This document shows, piece after piece, positions 1 to 64,000 of a DNA stretch of 64,000 nucleotides. Source of the DNA: Amorphochlora amoebiformis (Eukaryota > Cercozoa > Chlorarachniophyceae); NCBI GenBank assembly GCA_054601695.1, contig BAAHQB010000117.1, forward strand, positions 310,001 through 374,000. The letters are read 5' to 3'. The notes under the pieces were generated by a model. That model was not told where the DNA came from and ran no database searches. It saw only the letters and a list, made by a program, of their open reading frames with translations. Position numbers and translations under genes: made by a program. Numbering within the stretch: the stretch's first letter is position 1; each line of letters opens with the position of its first letter.

Positions 1-240
1 AACCTCACACCTGATCGCAATCATACATTCTCGCCTGGCAAATAACGAGCTGGCACAGGATTGCAGTTCAATCCCTGCCCCAACTGTTACTGCCTTTGAA
101 CGGGACGCGGGACGCGCCAAGCTCTTGGGTCGGCGGTGAGTGAAGGAAACCCTTTTGCCAAATTTGGATACTGCTTGTATTTCACGGTTGTTAAATCCAA
201 ATATAATTAATGTATATGTATATATATATATATATATAAT

Positions 241-293
<53 letters not shown>

Positions 294-380
294 ATATATA
301 TAATATATATATATATATATGTATATAATATATATATATATATATGTGTTATAATAATATGTATATTATATAATACATTG

Positions 381-421
<41 letters not shown>

Positions 422-438
422 TATGCGTTACATGTATG

Positions 439-523
<85 letters not shown>

Positions 524-768
524 TTTTATATATATATATATATATATATACATATTTATATATATATATATATACATATATATATTTATGTAGATATATA
601 AATAATGTAATATATATATATACCGCTCCCTCCATTCTCTAGCTTTACGACTCTCCCTTTCTTCCCCTCTCTTCATTCTCACTTCATACGTATAAATAAG
701 TATATACATATTCAAATTCATGTACATATTCCTACATATATATATCTGGGGAAATAGTGGAAATCATG

Positions 769-809
<41 letters not shown>

Positions 810-1238
810 CATATATATACATATATTAACATATTGTGTACACAAACTAAATGTTATCGAATAGCATATAATACACATGTATTCAGTTATTCATATAATA
901 TATATACCTAAGTTATCATAATTTATACATTCCCAGACTGGAGAAAATGGGCGTTTGCCCCAATGTGAAGGGAGGAGGTGGATGGAAGGGCAAGGAGTGG
1001 CGGGGGGCGACGGACGGCGGCCGGGTATTGGTATGCGTCAGGAAAGGGAGCTTCTTGGACGCAAAACCTCAGGATTATCCTAACGTTAGGGCAATCGTCG
1101 TAGATCCTACATGCTCGGGGTAAGAAATATATTGCAATGGGTAAATATTACGTGGTGTGTAGGTTTGTTTAACGCTTGTATGTATGAATGTATGTGTGTA
1201 CGGATATACAAGTATGTATCAAATGAATTTATATATGT

Positions 1239-1284
<46 letters not shown>

Positions 1285-1501
1285 TATGCATGCACAATAC
1301 ATATGTTATTACATATTTTTTTAATGTGTATATGCTTTTATTTTGTTAACTAAATATATAGTACACTTATCTAACATGTTGCAAATGGATATATACGTAT
1401 ATGCGTATGTACAACGTACATACGCATATACTCGTGTGCATACGAATGTATCCATATGACAAATATAAAAACATGTTTACATATTTGGTATCATTATTCT
1501 T

Positions 1502-1539
<38 letters not shown>

Positions 1540-1557
1540 GTAAATATATATATATAC

Positions 1558-1610
<53 letters not shown>

Positions 1611-2214
1611 TGTGTGTAGTTGTGTGTGAAATATACATCTGCGTGTATCAATAAATGTGTATGTATTACATAATATTTGTATGTGTGTATGTATATATAT
1701 ATATATATATATATACTATATGTATATATATATATATGTATATATATGTATATATATGTATATATTACATATAAATATATACATATACACATAAATATAT
1801 ATATATATATATATATGTATGCATACATTATGCAAATGTAAATAAAAACATAGATGAGTGTACATACACACTTTCATAACGGGGTATATACCATTTTACA
1901 TAATTCCACGCAACGACTGAACATATGTATATTTGAGGTCTGGGATGGTGGGGCGTGTCGACCATCTCCTCCGCGAAACAGAGCCTTTGTTTCCAGCTTC
2001 AAGTACCAGTAGCACTACATACAATGGGAAAAATATGGGCGGAAAGAAGCGAAAGAGGGGCGTCAACCCGACCAGTGAGTCTTCCAAGGGTATAACTACA
2101 TATAATTGTTTTTTTAGAAATAGTATATGGATGTGTGTGTGTGTGTTGTATGTATGCATAATTTATATATGTTAATATTGCAATATATAAATATATAATC
2201 ACATACGTGGATAT

Positions 2215-2252
<38 letters not shown>

Positions 2253-2267
2253 TACGTGTATATATAC

Positions 2268-2304
<37 letters not shown>

Positions 2305-2322
2305 CATATGTATGAATATATA

Positions 2323-2360
<38 letters not shown>

Positions 2361-3060
2361 CAATAACCAATCAGAGGTTGTTTCGAAGGTGGAATCAATC
2401 GCAGCGTTCCAGAAGAAGATTGTTTCGCACGCGCTCTCATTTCCGTCAGTCCAAATTGTCGCCTACTCCACCTGCTCGATACATAACGAGGTCACCCCTA
2501 ACATGATCTGAGCGAGAGTACAAGATTGTGTAGGAGAAAATAAGGAAATCTTGCATAAACAGTAGATACATTTTTTTACATATTTTTACATAGATTACAT
2601 TCATGTGTAAAATAGATATGTAGTGCTTATGCAAACATATATTGAACCATTAGGAGAACGAAGAGGTTGTTCGATTTGCCCTTAAAGATAACCCGGACTT
2701 TCGCCTTAAACGAGCCCTGCCAGCTTGGAAAAGGAGAGGTACGAAGGAAGGATAGGGATATATGTAGTAAGGGACTAACATTTTTTTTTTTCCATTATGT
2801 CTCGTTAGATCTTATAATCCCAGAGGGTTTCCGTGTAAACGTTTGTGTTTGTGTATATGTGTATATGTGTGTGTATATACATATTTATATACATATATAT
2901 ATATATATATATATGTATGATATATATATATATGCATGTATATATATAATATATACATATACACAGATATACGAATGAATATATGCATAAATACATATGT
3001 ATATACATACATATATGTACACATATATGCACACATACATACACATGCACATACATACAT

Positions 3061-3111
<51 letters not shown>

Positions 3112-3207
3112 TATATGTGTGCAGGTATATAAATATACGGAAATATGTGGCGTGTGTCCCTAAGTATAAGTCTAACTTTATCTCAAAAACACGTGTATAT
3201 GTGTATG

Positions 3208-3242
<35 letters not shown>

Positions 3243-3276
3243 ATATATATATATTTATGTGTATGTGTGTGTGTAA

Positions 3277-3319
<43 letters not shown>

Positions 3320-3359
3320 TGTATATATAAAGATATACACATATATATATATACATATA

Positions 3360-3391
<32 letters not shown>

Positions 3392-3417
3392 TCCTCCCGC
3401 TCCACTCTCAACCTATG

Positions 3418-3452
<35 letters not shown>

Positions 3453-3501
3453 CCCACATATAAATATTCATATATAACTTCATACGTATATATACATATA
3501 C

Positions 3502-3533
<32 letters not shown>

Positions 3534-4029
3534 ATATAGATAATATATTATATGTGTGTGTATATGTGTGTATATATATACATATATATATGTGTATATA
3601 TATATATATATTTATACATATATATATATATATATTTATACATATATATATATATATATATATCTTACACATCATTCTGTGCGCATAAGTCTTCCCCTGT
3701 TTACAATATATACGTATATATACACACACACATATATATATACATACATATATAATATGTATTTATATTATATTATATATGTATATGTACATATGTATAC
3801 ATATATACATACGTAATAATACTGATTCATCATATGTGTATCAAATCGATAAAATTACATAAATGCATCTATATATGTACATTTAAAAAATATATATGTA
3901 TTATATGTATAATCATATGTAATATGTATACTGACATATCTACACTAGTGTATTGTATATATATACATATATTTATAATATAGATATGTGTATCTCTATA
4001 TACATAATTACATTTATATATACACATAC

Positions 4030-4085
<56 letters not shown>

Positions 4086-4148
4086 TAGGGGCGGAGGGTA
4101 TGGAGTCATGCGTTCGAGTAGATCCAATTCAAGATTTAACCACGGGTA

Positions 4149-4185
<37 letters not shown>

Positions 4186-4279
4186 TATATCCCCTCCCTC
4201 TAATGTCCGTCTCTGTTGATTTCATTTCGATGGGCATCTCTCTATCTTGCTCCTCTTGTCTCGCTCTCTATCATTTCAT

Positions 4280-4325
<46 letters not shown>

Positions 4326-4461
4326 GTATATATATATATATGTATATATATAATATATCGATGGGCATCTCTCTATCTTCTTCTTCTCTTGTCTCGCTCT
4401 CTATCATTTCATACAATATATATATACATATATAGATATATATATATATATATATATTATG

Positions 4462-4495
<34 letters not shown>

Positions 4496-5029
4496 ATATA
4501 TATGTATATATATAATATATCGATGGGCATCTCTCTATCTTCCTCTTCTCTTGTCTCGCTCTCCATCATTTCCTCCAAAATATATATATATATATATGTA
4601 TATATATGTATATATATAATATTAACATTACTCCTAACGCCTAATCCTAACCCGACCCACTAACCCGAAGCCCTAAACCGACGCCCCAACACTAACCCAG
4701 CCTAGCCCTAACCCTAACCCTAACCTTACCCTCACCCTCCTAACCCTAACCCTAACCAGAATCGTAATCTAGACCCTAACCCTAACCCTAACCCTAACCC
4801 TAACCTTCTTTCCCTAGTTACTTTTCATTGTCTTCCCCTTTCTCTCTCCTCTCCATTCTGTATATCTTGATCTTTCTCATATACATAATATATATATATA
4901 TATATTATATTTGTATAAATATATTTATATATATATATATAGATTATATATTTATACATATATATATATATATGTATTTTCATGTATATATATATATATG
5001 TACATTTATATACATATATATATTTAGGT

Positions 5030-5067
<38 letters not shown>

Positions 5068-5265
5068 ATATATATATATATATTATTGCACAATATTTAC
5101 TATTTTAATATGTATAAATATAAACATATATGTGTGTATACCCTACTGCGCAATGGAGCGTATGGCGGTGAGTGAGTGAGAGGAGGTGGAGGCGAGAGAA
5201 ACTTCGAGAGCAAAACGAGAGTCTGTAAGGACTAAGCGAGATGGAAGGGAAAGAATAATGTGTAG

Positions 5266-5300
<35 letters not shown>

Positions 5301-5355
5301 TGTTTATATATGTATTTAGTATTTTCATATATGTATATATTGATATAATATATGC

Positions 5356-5396
<41 letters not shown>

Positions 5397-5406
5397 GTAT
5401 ATCTAG

Positions 5407-5437
<31 letters not shown>

Positions 5438-5951
5438 CTGCCGTTAACATACTACGTGGATATATTAATATTCGTACACATATAACTATTATTATCATTA
5501 TTATCATTATCATTATTATTATATTATTGTTACTATACAAATACTCAATACTCATATATCTAGTATATGCATATTATATACATGTGTAGAAGAGTGAATA
5601 AGCATATTATAAACGAAAGATATACATAAACAAAGATTTATCGTTTATTGTTACTTGAATAATATATTTTTACATTTATATATCTAATCAGGGTTTTTCG
5701 TCGCTTTATTCGAACGACATAGGACCAGTAGGACGGCCGTTAACAAGACGTCCGTTACCAAGACGTCGCAACCTCTAAACCACGTGGTTTCCCGCAGAAA
5801 TCAAATGTCATCTAGCATGTCGGCAAAAAGGGAGGTAGGAGATGCGAAGAAGCTTGGAGCGGGAGGGGGAACGGTTTGTGCTCCCTCCGGGGGGCGCGGC
5901 AGGAAGAGAAGGAAGAAACGTCCAGTACGAGTGAAGTTGATGAAATTTTGA
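1..5951 (+). CDS. NSUN5: NSUN5/Rcm1-like rRNA cytosine-C5 methyltransferase, 5'-truncated by the window edge
   Basis: The product is an S-adenosylmethionine-dependent methyltransferase of the NOP2/Sun family, known in yeast and animals to make m5C in large-subunit rRNA in the nucleolus. Exons: 1-135, 937-1119, 1938-2089, 2375-2490, 2654-2738, 2809-2826, 4089-4145 and 5692-5951 (TGA 5949-5951). All junction phases agree and give 334 residues. The window opens at TSHL, just after the SAM-binding loop. Then follow [11 protein letters not shown] (motif IV, split by the exon 2/3 junction), VAYSTCS (motif VI, whose Cys is the family nucleophile), [18 protein letters not shown], and [13 protein letters not shown] leading to GFFVALFER. 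These follow the order of human NSUN5. The tail is basic ([10 protein letters not shown]), as in the family. The insertion after motif IV is Lys/Arg-rich and unlike the human one. Introns are almost pure (TA)n. The N-terminus lies outside the window. Confidence 0.93.
2809..2826 (+). other. NSUN5: 18-nt microexon of NSUN5
   Basis: This exon encodes the middle of DLIIPEG. It is preceded by a strong pyrimidine run ending in TTAG and followed by GTTTCC. Including it keeps frame between KRR (ending 2738) and GAEGM (starting 4089). It also restores the spacing of the human protein between its AWPHR-like and GAE-like segments. Skipping it also keeps frame, so alternative use is possible. Confidence 0.7.
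4205..4580 (+). repeat. Three direct copies of a CT-rich segment separated by (TA)n
   Basis: A segment of about 60-75 bp starting ATCGATGGGCATCTCTC and ending CATTTC appears near 4216-4283, 4356-4418 and 4517-4577, with (TA)n between copies. It lies in the last NSUN5 intron. The copies are nearly identical, so the amplification is recent. Confidence 0.85.
4625..4806 (+). repeat. Interstitial telomere-like repeat, CCCTAA orientation
   Basis: CCCTAA units are mixed with degenerate ones (CCCGAC, CCTAAT, CTAACCC) inside the last NSUN5 intron. The best runs are at about 4706-4755 and 4775-4804. Confidence 0.85.
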
Positions 5952-6420
5952 ATTAATTATATCACTCACGGGTAATAGGAAGTCTATTATTGACTAGATT
6001 GAGTTACTGCAGTGAAGTTCAATATCTAGAATATGGTGTTCACAATCTAGACAATAAGTGGCATAATGACTAGAATGACTAGAATGATATGTTCTGTATT
6101 ACACCGGCCATGGTCAGATGGTAGATAAGTCCTCTACGTCCATCCTACTAGTATCGTAGCTAGTCCTAGAGTATTGTAGAAGTATCTTCAAGATCGGATA
6201 CACATATAATAGTTCACGAGCTTTGTCTAGTTTGTATAATCTGGATTCTGGATATCCAGTTTCAGAGTTCAGGCAATCACGAGACCATAATTTAACAATG
6301 GCAACTTAGATGACAGACTGACTGGCTCCAAGCTTGCCAGAGTCAATATCTCGCTCCACGCTAGGTGCTAATCATGATTTGCGTTTTATCGCTAACCTAT
6401 CCTTCCAGTCGTTCTTGACG
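5952..6420. other. CTAG-rich convergent intergenic spacer
   Basis: This is non-repetitive sequence between the NSUN5 stop and the stop of the minus-strand gene. It holds no open frame worth calling and almost no (TA)n. CTAG occurs about ten times (for example near 5993, 6029, 6047, 6071, 6148, 6157 and 6222). No tRNA or other RNA gene was recognised. Confidence 0.6.
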
Positions 6421-20485
<14,065 letters not shown>

Positions 20486-20501
20486 CTATTTTTACGTGTA
20501 T

Positions 20502-20546
<45 letters not shown>

Positions 20547-20741
20547 ATTATATGTATTCGTACCTGTATTTGCGTATATACTGATAAATACAACTAATTA
20601 CTTATTTATTTAGCTTATAGAAATATGATTGTAAATATAAAATACCAGTATAAAATATTTATACATATATACACACATATATATATATATATCCATATTT
20701 ACGTATGTATATATATATATATATATATGCGTATACAATAT

Positions 20742-20787
<46 letters not shown>

Positions 20788-20860
20788 TTACATACATATA
20801 GATATGTATATGTGTGTATATATACATTTGTATACATACAAATATATATATATATATATG

Positions 20861-20938
<78 letters not shown>

Positions 20939-20989
20939 ATACATATATGTAAACATATGTACATTTATTTTTTTGCATATATATATATG

Positions 20990-21324
<335 letters not shown>

Positions 21325-21402
21325 TATATATATATATATATATATATAGGTATATATATAGGTATATGTACAAATATCCATCTGCATAAATGTCCATCTA
21401 CA

Positions 21403-22158
21403 TTACATCAAAATCCCTAGCTCTCCAGTCACCTGATGCCAGAATTGATCATAAGCATTGAGAGCGGCCCGAACTTTGACTAGGAGGGTGGGAACGAGGT
21501 GAGGCTCCGTGGATTTCAGCATCTCCTTGGCTACCTAGATTTATTCTGTGTAACATCGGATTGCATTCCTTATCTACGGTGTGCTACCTTGAGCAGCTTG
21601 GTCTGGCCTTTGCGTAGCAGGCCTGCAATCGTGCTCCTGACATTCTCCACCTTCTCGGGCTGCAGTGTGATTGGGGTTGCATTGTGTATACCACGTGTAC
21701 ACAAGATACGCACTAGTTCACACACACACACGCGCTCACATACATACACACAGCACACAAACATATATATGTACATCATACTTCTGTACATATTATAAAA
21801 TGTAAGGCATTTTAGTATCAGCGTTTGATTATTACCGTGTTGAACATGTCAACAACCGCATTGTGCGCCGAGAATCGTCTCGTGTGCCTGTCAAACAAAC
21901 GACAAAATATTATCGTCTCACAACCCACGAGAGTTCAGTCACGGTGGGCGAGTGATTGTACTGGGGTCGCCACAGATCATATTCGCCGAGGTAGTTCGTG
22001 ATGAATCCCTTCGGAATCTTTGTATCTTCGCTCCATTGATCGATGAGGCCTTCGTAAGCCTTGGTGGATGCGAAGCAGGCGGTGCAGGTGGACGAATCGG
22101 CATCCGCCAAGGCCGAAGGAACGGCGAAGAAGGGCAGCAAAGCAGCGATCGCGATCAT
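21403..22158 (-). CDS. Small predicted secreted protein, 161 residues, 4 exons
   Basis: Exons in coding order: 22158-21929, 21887-21836, 21659-21588 and 21534-21403 (TAA). Junction phases agree and give 162 codons. The N-terminus, [20 protein letters not shown], is a classic cleavable signal peptide, with a likely cut after SALA or nearby. The mature part has two close cysteines (CTAC) and a helical C-terminal half ending GELGILM. Donor choice in exon 1 is the weak point: CTCTC/GTGGGT keeps frame, whereas a stronger GTGAGA 12 bases downstream would lead to an early stop. No family was recognised. The gene is divergent from USO1, with starts 265 bp apart, and has compact introns free of (TA)n apart from the third, unlike its neighbours. 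Confidence 0.72.
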
Positions 22159-22423
22159 CGGATTGTTAAGTTCGAAAGTCCTTCATTAAGAGGGAAGTAA
22201 GGATATTTTATATAGATATCGACGTATAGGATTTTTAAGTATCCGGATATCCAAATCTTGATATCCAGACATATTAATGTATTTAAAAGTAAATTTATCC
22301 TCCGAGATAATAATAGAAAATATAAATAATAATTTCCACGATGACTTAATTTCTCGCGATTACTTCGCGTCATCGGCCTTCGCCCCCTCCCTCCTTCATC
22401 TCCCCCCGCACGGAGTATTCGAA
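22159..22423. promoter_or_regulatory. Bidirectional upstream region of the secreted-protein gene and USO1
   Basis: 265 bp separate the two ATGs. It holds an AT-rich centre with ATATCC/GGATATCC palindromic stretches (about 22207-22265) and, next to USO1, a C-rich segment (22380-22412). No convincing TATA box or named factor site was seen. An in-frame upstream ATG for USO1 exists at 22277, but the residues it would add look non-conserved. Confidence 0.4.
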
Positions 22424-54234
<31,811 letters not shown>

Positions 54235-54401
54235 TTCCAACCTGAATTGTAGGTCGCTTGAATGGCCAGGAAAATCCCGTGGTGGGTCAGGAGGGTCAGG
54301 ACGCGAGGACACGTATTGGAAATTGGGGGTTTAGGGGGAAGAGAAATTCGAAAGAGTGGAGAGCGATGGGAGGGAGAATGGATGTGTTTGTGTGTGTGTA
54401 C

Positions 54402-54455
<54 letters not shown>

Positions 54456-54584
54456 TATGCATGTATTAGAGTGTATACACATATATGGATATTTCGCACT
54501 GAGTAAATGTACATGATATACATTATATATTATATTTTATACATATATATATAATATATGCATATATATATATATATATATATA

Positions 54585-54633
<49 letters not shown>

Positions 54634-54666
54634 AATATATATATATGGTTGGGAGGATTGGGGGGG

Positions 54667-54701
<35 letters not shown>

Positions 54702-54763
54702 TATATATGTATATATATGTAGTCAATTTTTGTGTTATGAAAATATTCTATATGACAGTATAC

Positions 54764-54794
<31 letters not shown>

Positions 54795-54867
54795 ACTATA
54801 TATATATATATATGTATATATGTGTGTGTATATAATAAGGATGTTTTGTTTTATGTAAATGTATATT

Positions 54868-54934
<67 letters not shown>

Positions 54935-54938
54935 ACAC

Positions 54939-54980
<42 letters not shown>

Positions 54981-54982
54981 TC

Positions 54983-55047
<65 letters not shown>

Positions 55048-55066
55048 AGAGTATGTACATATATGA

Positions 55067-55135
<69 letters not shown>

Positions 55136-55243
55136 TATATACATATATATATATATATATTATATATAATATATATATATATGTATATATAAATACATGT
55201 GTACATACATCTTAAGTATATACATATATATACACATATATAT

Positions 55244-58744
<3,501 letters not shown>

Positions 58745-59174
58745 CTGTAGCGTAGCAATCTATCGACTCATTTTAAATCATTGTCGAACTTACTAGTAAT
58801 ACCACTGAGAAAGCTTAACAACAACTTATGATCAAGAACTAATAGTCCGTGACATAAAAGAATACGTAATTCCGACTAGTCCGACTCGGATGCAGCACTA
58901 GCAGAACTTAATAGGACAACCGTACATATACATGTACCGTTCATATGTCTAGATGCGCGCGATGTGTAGCATGATCAGATATTAGATATTAATTAATTAG
59001 GATGAGATATAGTCTCCGATGTAACCAAATCAAACTAACTTAAAAAACACATGGCACCAGCCGCGGCTGCCAATTCAAGATAGCATCATGCATGTCTAGG
59101 AGTGTAATATTGGTCCTCACGTGCAAGATTTCTACGATTACCTAGTGGATGTAAAGATTTAGTTATAATTATTG
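58745..59174. other. CTAG-rich intergenic region without repeats or genes
   Basis: 430 bp of ordinary-complexity sequence between two 3' ends. CTAG recurs (near 58791, 58877, 58899, 58950, 59095 and 59141), as in the spacer at 5952-6420. No open frame or RNA gene was recognised. Confidence 0.55.
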
Positions 59175-59806
59175 TTATGGTTGAAGAGCCTCCGAGGGCG
59201 GGTCCTTGAGCTCCCGGCTGCCAAATGACTCAGAGCCGACTATATACAAGAGTCCTAGCCCAACCTACATGTATATCGTGAGGAGAGGAGATGATCACTT
59301 AATTTTTGGTTACCGATATAACGCCGGTTGCTATGGCTACAGTTTGCTTGCGTGTGAAGCCGCTTGGGCGTTCTGTTGCTGGATTATATTGAACGTGAAT
59401 GGGAGTGGAGAATGCCTTGTTGGGGACTACCTTCCTCTTCCTGGGTCGCGGCAGCCTCGACGGGCTTGGATTCGACATTGCTCGACGCCGTCGTGGCTTC
59501 AGGAGGGGTCTCTTCAGCAGCGGACACAATATTTAAGCTAAAGGAGGAGCATGTACACTAAGTAGCTCAACACGTGTGATTCTTGTACCTGACTATTTGC
59601 CGCCTGCGGTTGTTCAGCACAGGGCGCCGACATGCAATGCTTGTAGCGCGATAGGCGACACGACTGCCCGTCGTCCTGCGACTATACAATGATCTCGCAG
59701 GAGCCGAATTCTTCATAGCCTCCATATATCCCAACGAGCACATAAGAAGTGTAAAACATAGCACCATGCCAACCAGCCAACCCGGGATGAGGCGACGGTT
59801 GACCAT
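59175..59806 (-). CDS. Small protein with two hydrophobic segments, 159 residues, 4 exons
   Basis: Exons in coding order: 59806-59589, 59537-59431, 59378-59314 and 59264-59175 (TAA 59177-59175). All donors are GT, all acceptors AG, introns are 49-52 bp, and phases agree to give 160 codons. Residues about 9-28 (GWLVGMVLCFTLLMCSLGYM) form a signal peptide or membrane anchor. An Arg-rich stretch follows (RRPVLNNRRRQIV), then an acidic Ala/Thr/Glu-rich linker, then a second hydrophobic segment (TVAIATGVISVGLGLLYIVG) split by the last intron. The ATG chosen is the first in this frame after an upstream stop. No family was recognised. A competing plus-strand open frame at 59206-59541 lacks any such consistency. 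Confidence 0.72.
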
Positions 59807-59928
59807 TGCCTTCCACCAAGCGAATAAAGTGCCCGTCCCCGGAGTTTGACTGTGACACTGTAGGGTGACATGAATCTCGGAACCTGGAGTCCGAAACCGC
59901 GGAATCCAAAATCGGAAGAGCGAAGAAC

Positions 59929-63477
<3,549 letters not shown>

Positions 63478-63673
63478 GGTCTGAGAGAAATGAGTCCAGA
63501 GAATCCAAAGAGACTGAGAAATAAAGAGCAAAGGACCGCACATTCCGAAATTAAGAGGATTTTTTGTTATTGTTTCTTTTAAACCCAACTGGATACGCAA
63601 CATCTAGAATATATCATAATACAATGATAGCATATAATATATGTAATATGTATGTACATACAATGTGTATATG

Positions 63674-63719
<46 letters not shown>

Positions 63720-63725
63720 CACATA

Positions 63726-63765
<40 letters not shown>

Positions 63766-63864
63766 TAGATAGTATTGTATCTAGATACTATCTAGACTAT
63801 TTTGGCAGTGTAGTAAACACTAGTGTATAGTATACAGTCTACATCTAGTATATATATCTAGTAT

Positions 63865-63912
<48 letters not shown>

Positions 63913-64000
63913 ATATATATATACATAAAAGAGATAATATCTAGAATTTATACGTTTATATCATACTTGTTACCATAGTGACTCCAGACTAAGTCTAGAG
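63478..64000. other. 3' flank of the BAR-like gene, with possible poly(A) signal and CTAG-rich end
   Basis: AATAAA occurs at 63519-63524, about 40 bp after the stop codon. After (TA)n, the last 240 bp again carry CTAG palindromes (GTATCTAGATAC at 63778-63789, ACTAGTGTATAGTATACAG at 63819-63837, TCTAGTATATATATCTAGTA at 63845-63864). No gene was seen. Confidence 0.5.

Noticed and set aside
59206-59541. 111-codon plus-strand frame
   Set aside because: It overlaps three minus-strand exons whose phases, splice sites and hydrophobic segment are mutually consistent. The plus frame has no such support.

Overview
The window comes from an intron-rich nuclear genome of a eukaryote, probably a protist. 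Three things show this. Conserved eukaryotic proteins are split into very many short exons with GT-AG borders. The introns are packed with (TA)n, (CT)n/(GA)n, (AAT)n and degenerate TTAGGG-type repeats. No prokaryotic gene organisation is visible. I cannot name the lineage. Most long open frames in the window (Tyr/Ile strings) are translated (TA)n and are not genes. The real genes were found by joining short non-repetitive islands whose splice sites, reading phase and protein similarity agree.

Layout: (1) 1-5951 (+), the 3' two-thirds of an NSUN5/Rcm1-type rRNA m5C methyltransferase, 8 exons including an 18-nt microexon. (2) 5952-6420, a CTAG-rich convergent intergenic spacer. (3) 6421-20485 (-), a gene of unknown function whose last 16 exons form an unbroken phase-compatible chain, with exons as short as 12 nt. 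(4) 21403-22158 (-), a compact 4-exon gene for a small protein with a signal peptide. (5) 22424-54234 (+), a complete USO1/p115 vesicle-tethering factor: about 36 exons, about 977 codons, spread over 31.8 kb, so roughly 9% coding. (6) about 55.3-58.7 kb, a poorly resolved (+) gene fragment, a (GC)n tract and two head-to-head MITE-like elements forming a large palindrome. (7) 59175-59806 (-), a 4-exon gene for a 159-residue protein with two hydrophobic segments, divergent from (8) 59929-63477 (+), a BAR-like helical protein with a proline-rich tail. The window ends in a second CTAG-rich spacer.

Genes 4/5 and 7/8 are divergent pairs sharing short upstream regions (265 and 122 bp). USO1 tethers vesicles at ER-Golgi membranes and a BAR protein would shape membranes, but nothing in the sequence shows that these neighbours work together. 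The most unusual trait is the intron content. Interstitial telomere-like blocks, kilobase-scale pyrimidine tracts and tandem copies of splice-site or exon-edge sequence all sit inside ordinary housekeeping genes.
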